A DNA stretch of 64,000 nt from CAIYRG01 sp964494505 (GTDB lineage: Bacteria > Pseudomonadota > Alphaproteobacteria > Micropepsales > Micropepsaceae): positions 1-64,000 of the forward strand of contig CAZBRO010000008.1 in assembly GCA_964494505.1 (NCBI GenBank). Reading direction: 5' to 3'. The notes under the pieces were generated by a model, which saw only the letters and a program-made list of their open reading frames with translations, was not told the origin of the DNA and made no database searches. The stretch's first letter is position 1; each line of letters opens with the position of its first letter. Both the position numbers and the translations under genes were made by a program. Shown here piece by piece: positions 6,484 to 15,611 of this stretch.

Positions 6484-8406
6484 CTATTTCGCCGCGAGGA
6501 TTGCGTCCAGGCGGGCAACGCCGGGGCCGGTGCGTTCGAGATGCGGGTAGCGCAGGCCCTCGTGGTAATCGATCTTGAGCGTGCTGTAGCGGTCGCCGTT
6601 CTTGAGGATGAATTCGATCGGCGCCTTTGAGGATTTCGCGCCTTTCACCGCCTCTTTCAGCCTGTCGCCGTCATAAGCGACCCCGTTCACCGCGACGACC
6701 TGCGTGCCGACCGTGAACCCCGCCTTGAACGCCGGGCCTTCCCACAATACGTCGGTGATGCGCGCCTCGCGCCCCACCGTCAGCCCGAGCGAATAGGTGA
6801 GATCGACGACGCGGCGGCGCGCCTCGGCGCCTTTGGAGAAATCGGTCGGCGTGTCGTTATACACAAGCCGGTAGCCGCCGCGCGCCAGCCCATCGAGCGG
6901 CGCCTCCGCGCCCACATTGTCCAATCGCGCCCGCAGGAACTTCGCCCAATCGTGCGGCTGGACCGCGTTCAGCGTCTTCACCACGTCCTCGAAATCGTAG
7001 GTCATCGGCTCGTAGCTGCCGTCGTTGACGCCGAAAAAGGCCCGCGCGAAATCGTCGAGCGATTTTTTCCCGCCGGACATGTCGCGGATGAGCGTGTCGG
7101 CATCGAGCCAGACTAGCTCGCCTTCGGAATAGTAATCCTCCGCCCGCTGCCAGCTCCGCCACGGGATCGGGCGGCGGTTCTGGGCGACGGGATCGTTGGT
7201 GGTGTCCTGAAGCGGGCGCCATTCGCGGCCCCTGCGGTTGTCGTAGGCGGCAGCGGTCGCTGCCACCGCATCGAGCGCCTGCTGCTTGGTCAGAAGCCCC
7301 GACCGCGCCGCCAGCACATAGCCCCAATATTGCGTCTGGCCCTCATAGACCCAGAGCAGGGAATCGCGCATCGGCACGTTGAAGGTGGGCGTCCAGAGGT
7401 CCGCCGGCCGGCGGTATTTGCCGTTCCACGAATGGGTGTATTCGTGGGGCAGAAGATCGCGCGTGTCGGCGTTCTTCTCCCATTCGGTGAAATAGGTGGG
7501 CGCGGTTCCGTTCTCGCTGGAGCGGTGATGTTCGAGACCGATGCCGCCCATCTGATCGGAGAGCGAGAGCAGGAAATCGTAATGGTCGTAATGATGCGCG
7601 CCATAGAGCTTGTAGGCTTGGCTCACCAGAGCGCGGTGCGCGGCGATGGCTTCGGGCTTCATCTCCAGAAGTTCGGGCCGGTCGGCGACCACGTTGAGCG
7701 AGACGCGCGCGGGCCCGTTCGGATCGAGTTCGACGCGTTTGTAATTGAGGCCCGCGAACATCGGCGAATCCACCAGCGTGTCGAACGCGACCGGTTTGAA
7801 AATCGCCGTGCCCGCATTGATGGACGCCGTATCGAGCGCGGTGCCGTATTTCCAGCCCTCCGGCAGCTTGATCGAGGGTGCGACCATGATCCCGCGGGCA
7901 AAGATTCCCGCCGGATAGAGCGCGACCGTGTTCCATTCCAGATTCAGCATCTCGGGCGTCATCACCACGCGGCCCTGATCGGCAACGGTGGCGGTGAGGA
8001 TCTGGAAATCGAGATCGAGCGCAGTCGCGCCCGCCGGCACGCTGACGCGGAAGGCGTAGACGTCGAGGGGATCGCGGGACCATTCGAGCCGCGTCTGGCC
8101 GGCGCGGATGCTGAGACCGGCGAGCTGATCGATGCGGCCCGTCGGCGCGTGCGTGCCCGGAAGCCAGCGCGGATAGAGCAGCGTCATCGGCCCCGTGTTC
8201 GCCACCGGAATGGTTTCGTGCACGCGGAAGATGTGGCGCACCGTATCGGTGGCATCGACGGCAAGGCTGATCGTGCCGGGGTAGCGCGCGTCCTTGGGCT
8301 GGGCGATTTCAGCCGAGATGGGCGGCATGGGTGCGGGGTTGGTCTGCGCCAAGGCGGCGCCGCCTGCGATGAGACCAGCGGAAAGAAGAAGGTGTGCGGT
8401 TCTCAC
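6484..8406 (-). CDS. M61 family glycyl-aminopeptidase-like metallopeptidase with PDZ domain
   Basis: This 640-residue exported peptidase belongs to family M61. The GTG at 8406 has GGGAGG six bases upstream and opens a signal peptide (RTAHLLLSAGLIAGGAALAQ). The zinc motif is in LLPHEYTHSWNGKYRRP near residue 321, the characteristic M61 HExxH with downstream WNGK. A PDZ-like region near the C-terminus (FKAGFTVGTQVVAVNG) is usual for the family. It probably works in the periplasm trimming peptides. It converges on the HWE kinase gene 20 bases away and is divergent from the kinase at 8743. An in-frame ATG at 8421 is an alternative start. Confidence 0.9.
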   Translation of the reverse strand: MRTAHLLLSAGLIAGGAALAQTNPAPMPPISAEIAQPKDARYPGTISLAVDATDTVRHIFRVHETIPVANTGPMTLLYPRWLPGTHAPTGRIDQLAGLSIRAGQTRLEWSRDPLDVYAFRVSVPAGATALDLDFQILTATVADQGRVVMTPEMLNLEWNTVALYPAGIFARGIMVAPSIKLPEGWKYGTALDTASINAGTAIFKPVAFDTLVDSPMFAGLNYKRVELDPNGPARVSLNVVADRPELLEMKPEAIAAHRALVSQAYKLYGAHHYDHYDFLLSLSDQMGGIGLEHHRSSENGTAPTYFTEWEKNADTRDLLPHEYTHSWNGKYRRPADLWTPTFNVPMRDSLLWVYEGQTQYWGYVLAARSGLLTKQQALDAVAATAAAYDNRRGREWRPLQDTTNDPVAQNRRPIPWRSWQRAEDYYSEGELVWLDADTLIRDMSGGKKSLDDFARAFFGVNDGSYEPMTYDFEDVVKTLNAVQPHDWAKFLRARLDNVGAEAPLDGLARGGYRLVYNDTPTDFSKGAEARRRVVDLTYSLGLTVGREARITDVLWEGPAFKAGFTVGTQVVAVNGVAYDGDRLKEAVKGAKSSKAPIEFILKNGDRYSTLKIDYHEGLRYPHLERTGPGVARLDAILAAK

Positions 8407-8742
8407 ATGCGCCTCCCACATGGCCAAAACGGCAGAGGCGAATTTAACGCAAATTGAGGTCGGGACCCAGGCGCCGTATGCACTCCGCCGATGGGATATG
8501 CCCAAGCCGGTCCCCTCCCCGAAGGTGTCTTTTTGCTCCGCGCAAATCCACCTTCGACCCTCCCTCAAGGGGATGGTGGAATGTCCAAGCGGTTTTGGCG
8601 GCTGGGTTTTCCGCCGGCGGCGGCCGGGCTCCGTCTTAAGCGGGCATTATCCCCTGCAAGCTAAGGTGCCGCGAAAGCCAGCCGCCGATTTTTCGCAAAT
8701 CGCAGGAGAAGATTGGCGTCATAACCGGCGATTGAGCGACTG
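8407..8742. other. Divergent intergenic region
   Basis: These 336 bases separate the divergent M61 peptidase and the kinase at 8743, so they must carry both promoters. I see a GC-rich stem around 8609-8630 but no recognisable operator, small RNA or tRNA, and no open frame with coding character. Confidence 0.4.
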
Positions 8743-10143
8743 ATGGGGTTGAAGAGCTTACGAAACGGCCTTGAGGCCGTGCGCGTCTCGAAAATGAGCA
8801 CGCGCCTGACGGTCATGTTCGTGGCCGCCTTCGTCGTGCCGTGGTTCGTCTATGCCTGGGCGATGACCACCGGACGGACGGCTGAGGTGGAACGGGTCGA
8901 GCGCAACCTGGCGGCGCTGGCCGCAGCCTATGGCGAACACGCGACCACCCTGATGCGATTCGGCATTCCGGTGCCGGCCGATGGAAACGCGGCCCCATCC
9001 GATCCCGCCGCCATGCGGCGCGGCGCGGAAGAGGTCGCGGCCTTTCACAGCGCGCTGAACGTGCCGGGCGTTCGGTTCGGTTTGCGCAAGATTACGCAGC
9101 CCGGGAACGCGCTCCCGCGATTGAGCATCGCCGATGCCGCTCCCGATCTGTCGCCGCTCTTCCGCCGCGAAAACGGCGTCCTCTTCGCCGAAGTCGATCG
9201 TCCCTTGGCCGGTATCGCCGCGTCGGCTTCCATCGACGAAAGCGTGGCCCTGAAGGACTGGCGAGAGCGCGCGGAAACCGAGTTGATCGCACTTGTGCTG
9301 CGCAGCCTGTTCGTGGCCGGAATCGGCATTTTTCTGGTGCAGCAATTGCGCCACCGTGAGGCCGCGGACGCCGCCCTGGTCAAGGCGAAAGAAGCCGCCG
9401 AACAGGCGAGCCGCGCGAAATCGGCCTTCCTCGCCAATATGAGCCACGAACTGCGCACGCCGCTGAACGCCATCATCGGATTTTCGGAAATCATCAAGAA
9501 CCGGCAATTCGGAGTCGCAAGCGAGCGTTATCCCGAATATGCCGGGCATGTCTTCGACAGCGGGACGCATCTCTTGTCGCTCATCAACGACATCCTGAAT
9601 CTGTCGAAATTGGAAGCGGGGCGGTTGAACCTGGAGGAAGACGATTTCGATCTGAAATCCACCTTCGAGGCTTCGCTGAAATTCGTCGAGATGCAGGCGC
9701 GCCTGGCGCAGGTGAACCTGTCCATGCGGCTCGATCATCCCGATCTTTGGGTCCGTGCCGACGAGCGGCGATTGCGGCAGGTGCTGATCAATCTGCTGTC
9801 CAACGCGGTCAAGTTCACGCCGGAAGGCGGCCATGTCGTGCTGTCCAGCGCGCTGGTCAAGGAGGGGCTCGCCATCTCCGTCCGCGACACCGGGATCGGA
9901 ATGGCGGCCGAAGACATTCCCAATGCCATGGCGCCGTTCGGTCAGGTCGAGAGCGTGCTGCGGCGCAAACGCGAAGGGACCGGATTGGGCTTGCCTCTCG
10001 CCAAGCAATTGATCGAGCTGCATGGCGGGACGTTCACCATCGAAAGCCGTCTCAACGAGGGCACGACCGTGCGCTTTGTGCTCACACGGGAACGCATCCT
10101 CGAAGCGCCGCGCTGGGCGGAAACGGCAAGTTCGGCGGCCTGA
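8743..10143 (+). CDS. Membrane-bound sensor histidine kinase (PleC/DivJ-like core)
   Basis: This 466-residue kinase has one N-terminal membrane segment (about residues 21-41), a periplasmic sensor region of about 140 residues with no recognisable fold, a second membrane segment (ELIALVLRSLFVAGIGIFLV), a short coiled coil, and a catalytic core. His235 lies in FLANMSHELRTPLNAIIGFSEII, and the N, G1 and G2 boxes appear as LINLLSNAVKFTP, VRDTGIGM and GTGLGLPLAK. There is no receiver domain or adjacent response regulator, so it is an orphan. The AAA ATPase gene follows 124 bases downstream on the same strand. Confidence 0.9.
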   Translation: MGLKSLRNGLEAVRVSKMSTRLTVMFVAAFVVPWFVYAWAMTTGRTAEVERVERNLAALAAAYGEHATTLMRFGIPVPADGNAAPSDPAAMRRGAEEVAAFHSALNVPGVRFGLRKITQPGNALPRLSIADAAPDLSPLFRRENGVLFAEVDRPLAGIAASASIDESVALKDWRERAETELIALVLRSLFVAGIGIFLVQQLRHREAADAALVKAKEAAEQASRAKSAFLANMSHELRTPLNAIIGFSEIIKNRQFGVASERYPEYAGHVFDSGTHLLSLINDILNLSKLEAGRLNLEEDDFDLKSTFEASLKFVEMQARLAQVNLSMRLDHPDLWVRADERRLRQVLINLLSNAVKFTPEGGHVVLSSALVKEGLAISVRDTGIGMAAEDIPNAMAPFGQVESVLRRKREGTGLGLPLAKQLIELHGGTFTIESRLNEGTTVRFVLTRERILEAPRWAETASSAA

Positions 10144-10267
10144 GAACTGCCGCCGGTCGATCCCGGGAGAGCGCTCGCCCGCCCATTTTTGTCACAAGCA
10201 AAACCAGGGATCGCCGGTTAAGCAGGCAAATGAGTTCCCGCTTGTCTCAGCAACGGGGGGCAAACAC

Positions 10268-11590
10268 ATGAATTGTGCAGCCGGGCCGCTTCAGCAGCCG
10301 CCCAACGTCGATCCCTTCGCGTGCTCGTCCGCGGATCCCCATCTCGGCAGTCCGCTTCAGGCGGCGTTCCACGAAACCATCCGCCACGTCGTGCTTGAGA
10401 CCCCCATCGTGCTTGTCACCGGAGGCGCCAGCACCGGCAAGACCTTGCTCGCCGAGATGACCCGGCGCACCTGCTCGGACATGGGTTTGTCGGTCAGGCA
10501 CATCGAACGCGGCGACCTGATGCATGTGGCCTTGAGCGAACATTGCGACGTTCTGCTGGTCGATGAAGTGAATTCGGCGCCCGATTCGGAGCTGAGCGAA
10601 TTGTCGCCCGACGCGGGAAAGAATGTTGCGACGACGATCGTGCTGCTGGGCTTGCCATCTTGCGCCGGCCGCGCGGTTCTCTCCGGCCTTCGCCCTGCGA
10701 TGATCGAGCTGACCCCGCTCCCGCGCGCCGACGCACGGGAGTTTCTGCTCACGCGGGCGAGGCGCGCCGGTTTGCCGGACCTTTTCACCGCCGAATCGTT
10801 CGAGCTCATTGTTGCCGAATCGAAAGGCTCGCCGCGCCGGTTGCGGTCTATCGCGGGGCTCGCCTATTTCAGCGCCGTCTCGGAGGGCGCGCCGCAAATC
10901 CGCGCCGAGGACGTGAACGCCGCGCTGCTGCTTCAGGTCCCGCCCGCGCTCGGGGCCGACGATGGAGCGATCCTCTATTTCGGTCCCGCCGAAGAGACGC
11001 CTGACTCCGAGTCGATGGCACCCGGGATTCTGCCCGCCATAGAGGTGGCGGCCGAAAGCCCGAACGGCGCGAGGCAAGCCCCGTTGCGCGCGGTCCGGCC
11101 GGACTTCGAGGAAAGCGAGGATGCCGAGCCCTCCGGCCAAGAAGCCGCCGAGGGCCTCTGGAGCAATTACAGAATGCTGGCCGCGTCCATCGTCCTCGTC
11201 ATTGCGACCGCGGCCGGAATCGCGGCGACCCTTTCGATGCTGTCGGGGCCGCATCGCTCTTCCGTGACCGAAACGAAAAACCCGCCCGCCCGCGTGCAAG
11301 CCTCAGCCGTCGCCCCCACCCTTGCGCCATTGGCCGTTCCGGGCGAAGCCGAGGCAATCATCGAAGCGCCGGCTTCGGACGCGCAGGAAACGGCTGCCGC
11401 GGAGAGCGCGGCCAAAGCCGCGGGCGTGGTTGCGGAAGCCCCGGCTGCGTCCGCGCCCACCCCTGCTGCCCCCGCAACAGCGGACGCGGCGTTCCCGCTG
11501 CCGCTGACGGCCGAAGAACAGGCCGCTGTCGCGCGGGGCATTCGCGAATTGGAGCGGGCGGCCCAAGCCGTTCCGCGTGCGCGCCGCTGA
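10268..11590 (+). CDS. Membrane-tethered AAA ATPase (ExeA/GspA-like)
   Basis: This is a 440-residue protein. An N-terminal AAA domain has Walker A GASTGKT (53-59) and Walker B DVLLVDE (94-100), an arrangement found in ExeA/GspA-type and AAA_22 ATPases. After about residue 240 comes an acidic linker, one membrane helix (about 303-325) and an Ala/Pro-rich periplasmic tail of about 115 residues. The tail has no peptidoglycan-binding or SPOR domain that I can recognise, which separates it from classical ExeA. GGGGGG precedes the ATG at 10268. It follows the kinase at 8743 and may share its transcript. A role in envelope assembly is possible but not shown. Confidence 0.75.
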   Translation: MNCAAGPLQQPPNVDPFACSSADPHLGSPLQAAFHETIRHVVLETPIVLVTGGASTGKTLLAEMTRRTCSDMGLSVRHIERGDLMHVALSEHCDVLLVDEVNSAPDSELSELSPDAGKNVATTIVLLGLPSCAGRAVLSGLRPAMIELTPLPRADAREFLLTRARRAGLPDLFTAESFELIVAESKGSPRRLRSIAGLAYFSAVSEGAPQIRAEDVNAALLLQVPPALGADDGAILYFGPAEETPDSESMAPGILPAIEVAAESPNGARQAPLRAVRPDFEESEDAEPSGQEAAEGLWSNYRMLAASIVLVIATAAGIAATLSMLSGPHRSSVTETKNPPARVQASAVAPTLAPLAVPGEAEAIIEAPASDAQETAAAESAAKAAGVVAEAPAASAPTPAAPATADAAFPLPLTAEEQAAVARGIRELERAAQAVPRARR

Positions 11591-11599
11591 TCAGATGGG

Positions 11600-11718
11600 T
11601 CCTCCCCTGCGAAGCGGGGGAGGTGCCGAGCAGAGCGAGCCGGAGGGGGTGTTCGTGTGAACGCTTGCCGCCCCCTCCGCTCCCTTCGGGAGCACCTCCC
11701 TCGTAAACGGGGGGAGGA
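11600..11718. repeat. Inverted pair of family A units with no gene between
   Basis: A forward unit (11600-11650: large hairpin CCTCCCCTGC-GAA-GCGGGGGAGG, then a small hairpin and CGGAGGGGG) faces a reverse unit (11670-11718: CCCCCTCCG, small hairpin CTCCC-TTC-GGGAG, large hairpin with loop TAAA). About 20 bases separate them. The geometry is the same as around the DUF559 gene, but the cargo is missing. It fills the convergent gap between the AAA ATPase and the membrane protein ending at 11722. Confidence 0.85.
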
Positions 11719-11721
11719 TCG

Positions 11722-12240
11722 CTAATGGAAGGTGGGCGGGCGGAAGAAGGTGAGAAGGCGTCCGCAGATGAGCACACCGACCCAGGCCGACAGCGACGTG
11801 CCGGCGATCAGCTTGGCGCGGAACGGCGCGTCGGCGCCCGCCGGCATCGACTTCACCTCCGCGAATGCGGCCGTGAGATAGAACACCGCGACATTGATCC
11901 CGGCCACCGCCATGAACACACCCTTCCACCAGAACGACGGGTTGTAGGCGTATTGTTCGGGAAAGCCGGAAAAGAACACGATGCCGGTCAAGATGTTCAC
12001 GCAATAGCCGGCGATGCCGAACGGGATCAGCTGGTGCAGCGCGGAAGGCGGAATGCCGCGCGCCATGCCGAGCACGCGCAGGTCGAAGAGGCCCACCGTG
12101 CCCAACAGCAGCGACAGCCCCAGATAATGCAGCGTCTCGGCCGCCGGCCACATCCAGTAATGATCGGCGACCAAATGGTGCAAGCCGGTCGCGCGCACCC
12201 AGCGCTCCCAGGCGTCCGGCGTTTCGGGTTCGGTCCACAT
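11722..12240 (-). CDS. Four-helix membrane protein of unknown function (DUF6644-like)
   Basis: This 172-residue integral membrane protein has about four hydrophobic helices (near residues 36-55, 73-92, 106-126 and 145-163). The N-terminal part WERWVRATGLHHLVADHYWMWPAAETLHYLGLSLLLG has conserved-looking His, Trp and Glu residues, as in small membrane proteins annotated DUF6644. There is no catalytic motif. It stands alone, divergent from the MFS gene at 12336, and its 3' side abuts the inverted repeat pair. The function is unknown. Confidence 0.7.
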   Translation of the reverse strand: MWTEPETPDAWERWVRATGLHHLVADHYWMWPAAETLHYLGLSLLLGTVGLFDLRVLGMARGIPPSALHQLIPFGIAGYCVNILTGIVFFSGFPEQYAYNPSFWWKGVFMAVAGINVAVFYLTAAFAEVKSMPAGADAPFRAKLIAGTSLSAWVGVLICGRLLTFFRPPTFH

Positions 12241-12335
12241 GTGCGCGAGCCCCTCCTGCCCACGGCGCCATTATAGCAGGCCCGGGCGCCCTGCCTTCCG
12301 CTAAAGTGACCCGCGTCCCTTGGATTTGACCCTGT

Positions 12336-13643
12336 ATGGCCGAATTGCACTACAGCCCGCGCGAACGGCGCTTCGTCGCCTCATCGGCGATTCTGGGCTA
12401 CGCGTTCGATTTCTATAACCTCATCATCCTCGCCTTCCTGCTGACCCCGATTCAGAACACGCTGCACATCTCGCTGCAGCAGAGCGGCAGCGTGGTTGCG
12501 GTCAGTCTCGCGGCGTCCGTGATCGGGGGGATTCTGTTCGGCTGGCTCGGCGACAAAGTGGGGCGGAAGAACGCGCTGCTGATGACGCTGCTGCTGCTCG
12601 CGGGCGGATCGATTCTGTCGGCGCTGGCGTGGGATTACGCCTCGCTGCTCGCGTTCCGGGTGCTGACCGGCATAGGGGTCGGCGGCGAATGGGGTGCGGG
12701 CATGGTGCTGCTCAACGAGGTCTGGGACAATCGCCGCCGCGGCGTAGGCAGCGCCATGGTGCAGGCGATGTCCTCGCTCGGCACGGCGATGGCGTCCCTT
12801 GCCGCAACATACGCGCTCGCCCATTTCGAGCCCGGTATCGCGTGGCGTCTCGCTCTCGCCGTCGGCGGATTGCCGCTGCTGCTGATGCTGTTCGTGCGCT
12901 CGAAGATGCCGGAATCGCGGCTGTGGCTGGAATACCGGCGCCGCCTGAAGACGGGCGAATTGCCGCCCGAGAAGCTGTCCGAAAAATCGCCTTTGGTGGA
13001 GATCTTCAAAGGCGCTTCGCTTCGGTATTTCATCGTCGGCACGACAATCGCGGGCGGCTACATCATCGCCTATCAGAGCATCACCATCTTCATGCCGACG
13101 CTGATGGTGCGGGATCTCGCCGCGAGTTTGCCGGCGCTGCGCGACGCGACGCTCTGGTTCGCGGCCGCGTCCGCGGTGGGGATGATCGGGGCGGGCTATC
13201 TCAGCGATTGGGCGGGGCGGCGGCGGTCGGTGCTGGCATTCACGATCATCGGCATTGCGGGCGTCATCGGCATCCATGCCTATGCGGGCGAGCATTTTCC
13301 GGGCGCTTACGCGATGTGGCCGCTGTTCTGGTGGTATTGCGTGTGGGGATTCGGCCAGGGCTCCATCGGCCAGTTCGGCCCGTGGTTCGCGGAGCTTTAT
13401 CCGGTGGAGATGCGGGCGACCGCGGCCTCGACCATATTCACCAGTGGACGCGGTATCGGCTCTATTGCACCCTATCTGGTGCCGGTGCTTGCTGCGAGCT
13501 TGGGCAGCCTGAGGGACGCGATGCTGTTGGCGCTGGCGGGTGCGTCGGTCAGTCTGGCGTTCACGCTGTTCCTGCCGGAAACCGCGGCGCGGCCGTTCCG
13601 GGTGGTGGAGTCGAAAGAGCGCGTAGGCGCCGAAGCGGGGTGA
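12336..13643 (+). CDS. MFS transporter, likely organic or aromatic acid:H+ symporter
   Basis: This 435-residue, twelve-helix major facilitator has the loop 2-3 signature GWLGDKVGRKNALL and RVLTGIGVGGEWGAG, features shared with the aromatic acid:H+ symporter and sugar-porter-like groups. It is the first gene of a plus-strand unit; the alpha/beta hydrolase starts two bases after its stop and is followed by the luciferase-like monooxygenase. It probably imports the substrate those enzymes degrade. The substrate cannot be read from sequence. Confidence 0.85.
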   Translation: MAELHYSPRERRFVASSAILGYAFDFYNLIILAFLLTPIQNTLHISLQQSGSVVAVSLAASVIGGILFGWLGDKVGRKNALLMTLLLLAGGSILSALAWDYASLLAFRVLTGIGVGGEWGAGMVLLNEVWDNRRRGVGSAMVQAMSSLGTAMASLAATYALAHFEPGIAWRLALAVGGLPLLLMLFVRSKMPESRLWLEYRRRLKTGELPPEKLSEKSPLVEIFKGASLRYFIVGTTIAGGYIIAYQSITIFMPTLMVRDLAASLPALRDATLWFAAASAVGMIGAGYLSDWAGRRRSVLAFTIIGIAGVIGIHAYAGEHFPGAYAMWPLFWWYCVWGFGQGSIGQFGPWFAELYPVEMRATAASTIFTSGRGIGSIAPYLVPVLAASLGSLRDAMLLALAGASVSLAFTLFLPETAARPFRVVESKERVGAEAG

Positions 13644-13645
13644 GG

Positions 13646-14422
13646 ATGCCGGAGCTGACACAACATTGCGTCCGCGAGATCGACGTGCGGATGCGGCGTG
13701 CGGGAACCGGCGAGATCTTGCTGTTCCTGCATGGCGCGGCGGGCCTGCCGCCGTGGACGCCGTTCTTCGAGCGGCTTGCCGCGCACTATGACGTTCTGGT
13801 TCCCGAGCATCCCGGTTTCGGCACGGACAAGCACGCAGGCAAGATCAGGAACGTCGCCGATCTCGCGATGTACTATCTCGACTTCATCGATGGCCTCGGC
13901 GTGCCGGTGCATCTCGCCGGTCATTCGCTGGGCGGCTGGACGGCGGCCGAGCTTGCGGTGCGCAATTGCTCGCGGCTTGCCAGTTTGACGCTGATTGCGC
14001 CCGCCGGCGTGCCCGTGAAGGGCATCCCCACGGGCGACAATTTCATCTGGGGCCCCGAGGAACTGGTGCGCAATCTTTATCACGACCAGCGTTTCGCCGA
14101 CGCGATTCTGGCGCGCAGCCTGAGCGAGGAAGAAGCCGATGCGATGCTGACTAACCGCTTCATGGCGGCAAAGCTCGGATGGGAGCCGCGCTGGTTCAGT
14201 GCCGCGCTCGAACGCTGGCTGCATCGGATTTCCGCGCCCACGCTTCTGATCTGGGGCGCGGACGACAAATTGATGCCGGCGGCCTATGCAAAGGCCTGGG
14301 AAGCGGGGGTGCCGAATCTGCGCAGCGCCATTCTTCCCGAATGCGGCCATGTCCCGTTCGTCGAGAAAGCCGATGAGACGGCGCGCCTGATGGGCGATTT
14401 CCTGGAAGGAGGATCGGCATGA
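13646..14422 (+). CDS. Alpha/beta hydrolase
   Basis: This 258-residue cytoplasmic alpha/beta hydrolase has the oxyanion segment FLHGAAGLPPWTPFFERL, nucleophile Ser94 in AGHSLGGW, an acid in WGADDKLMP and the catalytic His in CGHVPFVEK. It resembles esterases and meta-cleavage-product hydrolases of aromatic degradation pathways. It starts two bases after the MFS gene and overlaps the following monooxygenase by ATGA, so the three are probably translated together. It may hydrolyse an ester, lactone or ring-cleavage product; which one is unknown. Confidence 0.87.
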   Translation: MPELTQHCVREIDVRMRRAGTGEILLFLHGAAGLPPWTPFFERLAAHYDVLVPEHPGFGTDKHAGKIRNVADLAMYYLDFIDGLGVPVHLAGHSLGGWTAAELAVRNCSRLASLTLIAPAGVPVKGIPTGDNFIWGPEELVRNLYHDQRFADAILARSLSEEEADAMLTNRFMAAKLGWEPRWFSAALERWLHRISAPTLLIWGADDKLMPAAYAKAWEAGVPNLRSAILPECGHVPFVEKADETARLMGDFLEGGSA

Positions 14423-15561
14423 AATTCGCCTTCTTCCATTTGATGCCCTATCGCCCGCTCGATTTCGCCGAGCGCGCCAAGCACCGCTCCGCCTGGGTGG
14501 TGCTGCCGAACCGGCTCTACGATCCCAAGAAGGGTGCGGAGGAATACGCGTCCTATCTGGATCAATTGACGTATGCGGAGGAATTGGGCTTCGACATTGT
14601 CGCGGTGAACGAACATCATCAGACGGCCTATGGCATGATGCCCGCGCCCAATCTGATCGCGAGCGCGCTGATCCAGCGCACGAAGGCGGTGAAGATCGCA
14701 ATATTGGGCCGCGCGCTGCCGCTGACCGCGAATCCCATTACCATCGCGGAAGAATTCGCCATGCTCGACAATCTGTCGAAGGGGCGGATCATCACCGGCT
14801 TCGTGCGCGGCATCGGCACGGAATACCACGCGACCGGTTTGAACCCTGCCTTCAGCCACGAACGCTATCAGGAGGCGCACGATCTGATCGTGCAGGCGTG
14901 GACGAGGCCGGGGCCGTTCCCGTTCGAGGGCGAGCACTACAATTTCCGCTACGTCAATCTATGGCCGCGCCCCTATCAGGACCCGCATCCCCCGATCTGG
15001 ATTCCCTCGCAAGGTTCGTCGGAGACGATCAAGTGGGCATCGGACCCGGCGCGGAAATATCCCTTCCTGGTGACGTTTTCCGCGGCCGATCTGGTGTCGC
15101 GCTATCTGAACATGTATCGCGATTCCGCGCGCGCGTTCGGGTATGAGGCCTCCGGCGATCAGTTAGGTTGGGCGGCGCCGATTTATGTGGCGGAGAGCGA
15201 TGAACGCGCGAAGGCGGAGGCCAAGGCCGGCATCGAATCGCTGTTCAATCAGTATCTGCACAATCCGTGGGAGATGCTGCTGCCGCCGGGTTACATGTCG
15301 CTGTCGTCGATGAAGAACACGATGAAGATGCGCAAAGCCCTGGGCACGCGGAACCGCGATCTCACCATCGACGAATTGATGGAGTCCGGCACCGTGGTGG
15401 TGGGGAGCCCCCAAACCGTGCGCAACCGCATCGAGCAGATGCGCGAGAAGACCGGGCTTTCCATTGTGGTGGCGATGCTGCAATTCGGCGTGCTGAACGA
15501 CGAACAGACGAAGCGGAACATGGAGCTGTTCGCGGCAGAGGTGATGCCGAAGCTCAGGTAG
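14419..15561 (+). CDS. LLM-class flavin-dependent monooxygenase
   Basis: This 380-residue luciferase-like (TIM-barrel) flavin-dependent monooxygenase shows LDQLTYAEELGFDIVAVNEHHQ, TKAVKIAILGRALPLTANPITIAEEFAMLDNLSKGRII and GFVRGIGTEYHATG, hallmarks of the bacterial luciferase family. Such enzymes use reduced FMN from a separate reductase; none is encoded nearby. It is coupled by ATGA overlap to the alpha/beta hydrolase. Oxygen insertion followed by hydrolysis, for example on a ketone, sulfonate or heterocycle, is a reasonable inference. Confidence 0.9.
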   Translation: MKFAFFHLMPYRPLDFAERAKHRSAWVVLPNRLYDPKKGAEEYASYLDQLTYAEELGFDIVAVNEHHQTAYGMMPAPNLIASALIQRTKAVKIAILGRALPLTANPITIAEEFAMLDNLSKGRIITGFVRGIGTEYHATGLNPAFSHERYQEAHDLIVQAWTRPGPFPFEGEHYNFRYVNLWPRPYQDPHPPIWIPSQGSSETIKWASDPARKYPFLVTFSAADLVSRYLNMYRDSARAFGYEASGDQLGWAAPIYVAESDERAKAEAKAGIESLFNQYLHNPWEMLLPPGYMSLSSMKNTMKMRKALGTRNRDLTIDELMESGTVVVGSPQTVRNRIEQMREKTGLSIVVAMLQFGVLNDEQTKRNMELFAAEVMPKLR

Positions 15562-15565
15562 CGCT

Positions 15566-15611
15566 GCCCCCTCCGGCCCTTCGGGCGACCTCCCCCACAA
15601 ACGGGGGAGGA
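15566..15611 (-). repeat. Family A unit in a convergent gap
   Basis: A reverse unit: CCCCCTCCG, small hairpin GCCC-TTC-GGGC, then large hairpin CCTCCCCC-ACAAAC-GGGGGAGG. It fills the 50 bases between the stop codons of the converging monooxygenase and Rieske genes and may serve both as a transcription terminator. Confidence 0.85.

Noticed and set aside
12629..13645. Long upstream extension of the alpha/beta hydrolase frame
   Set aside because: The extension is an Arg-rich shadow of the MFS gene; the hydrolase begins at the ATG at 13646, two bases after the MFS stop.
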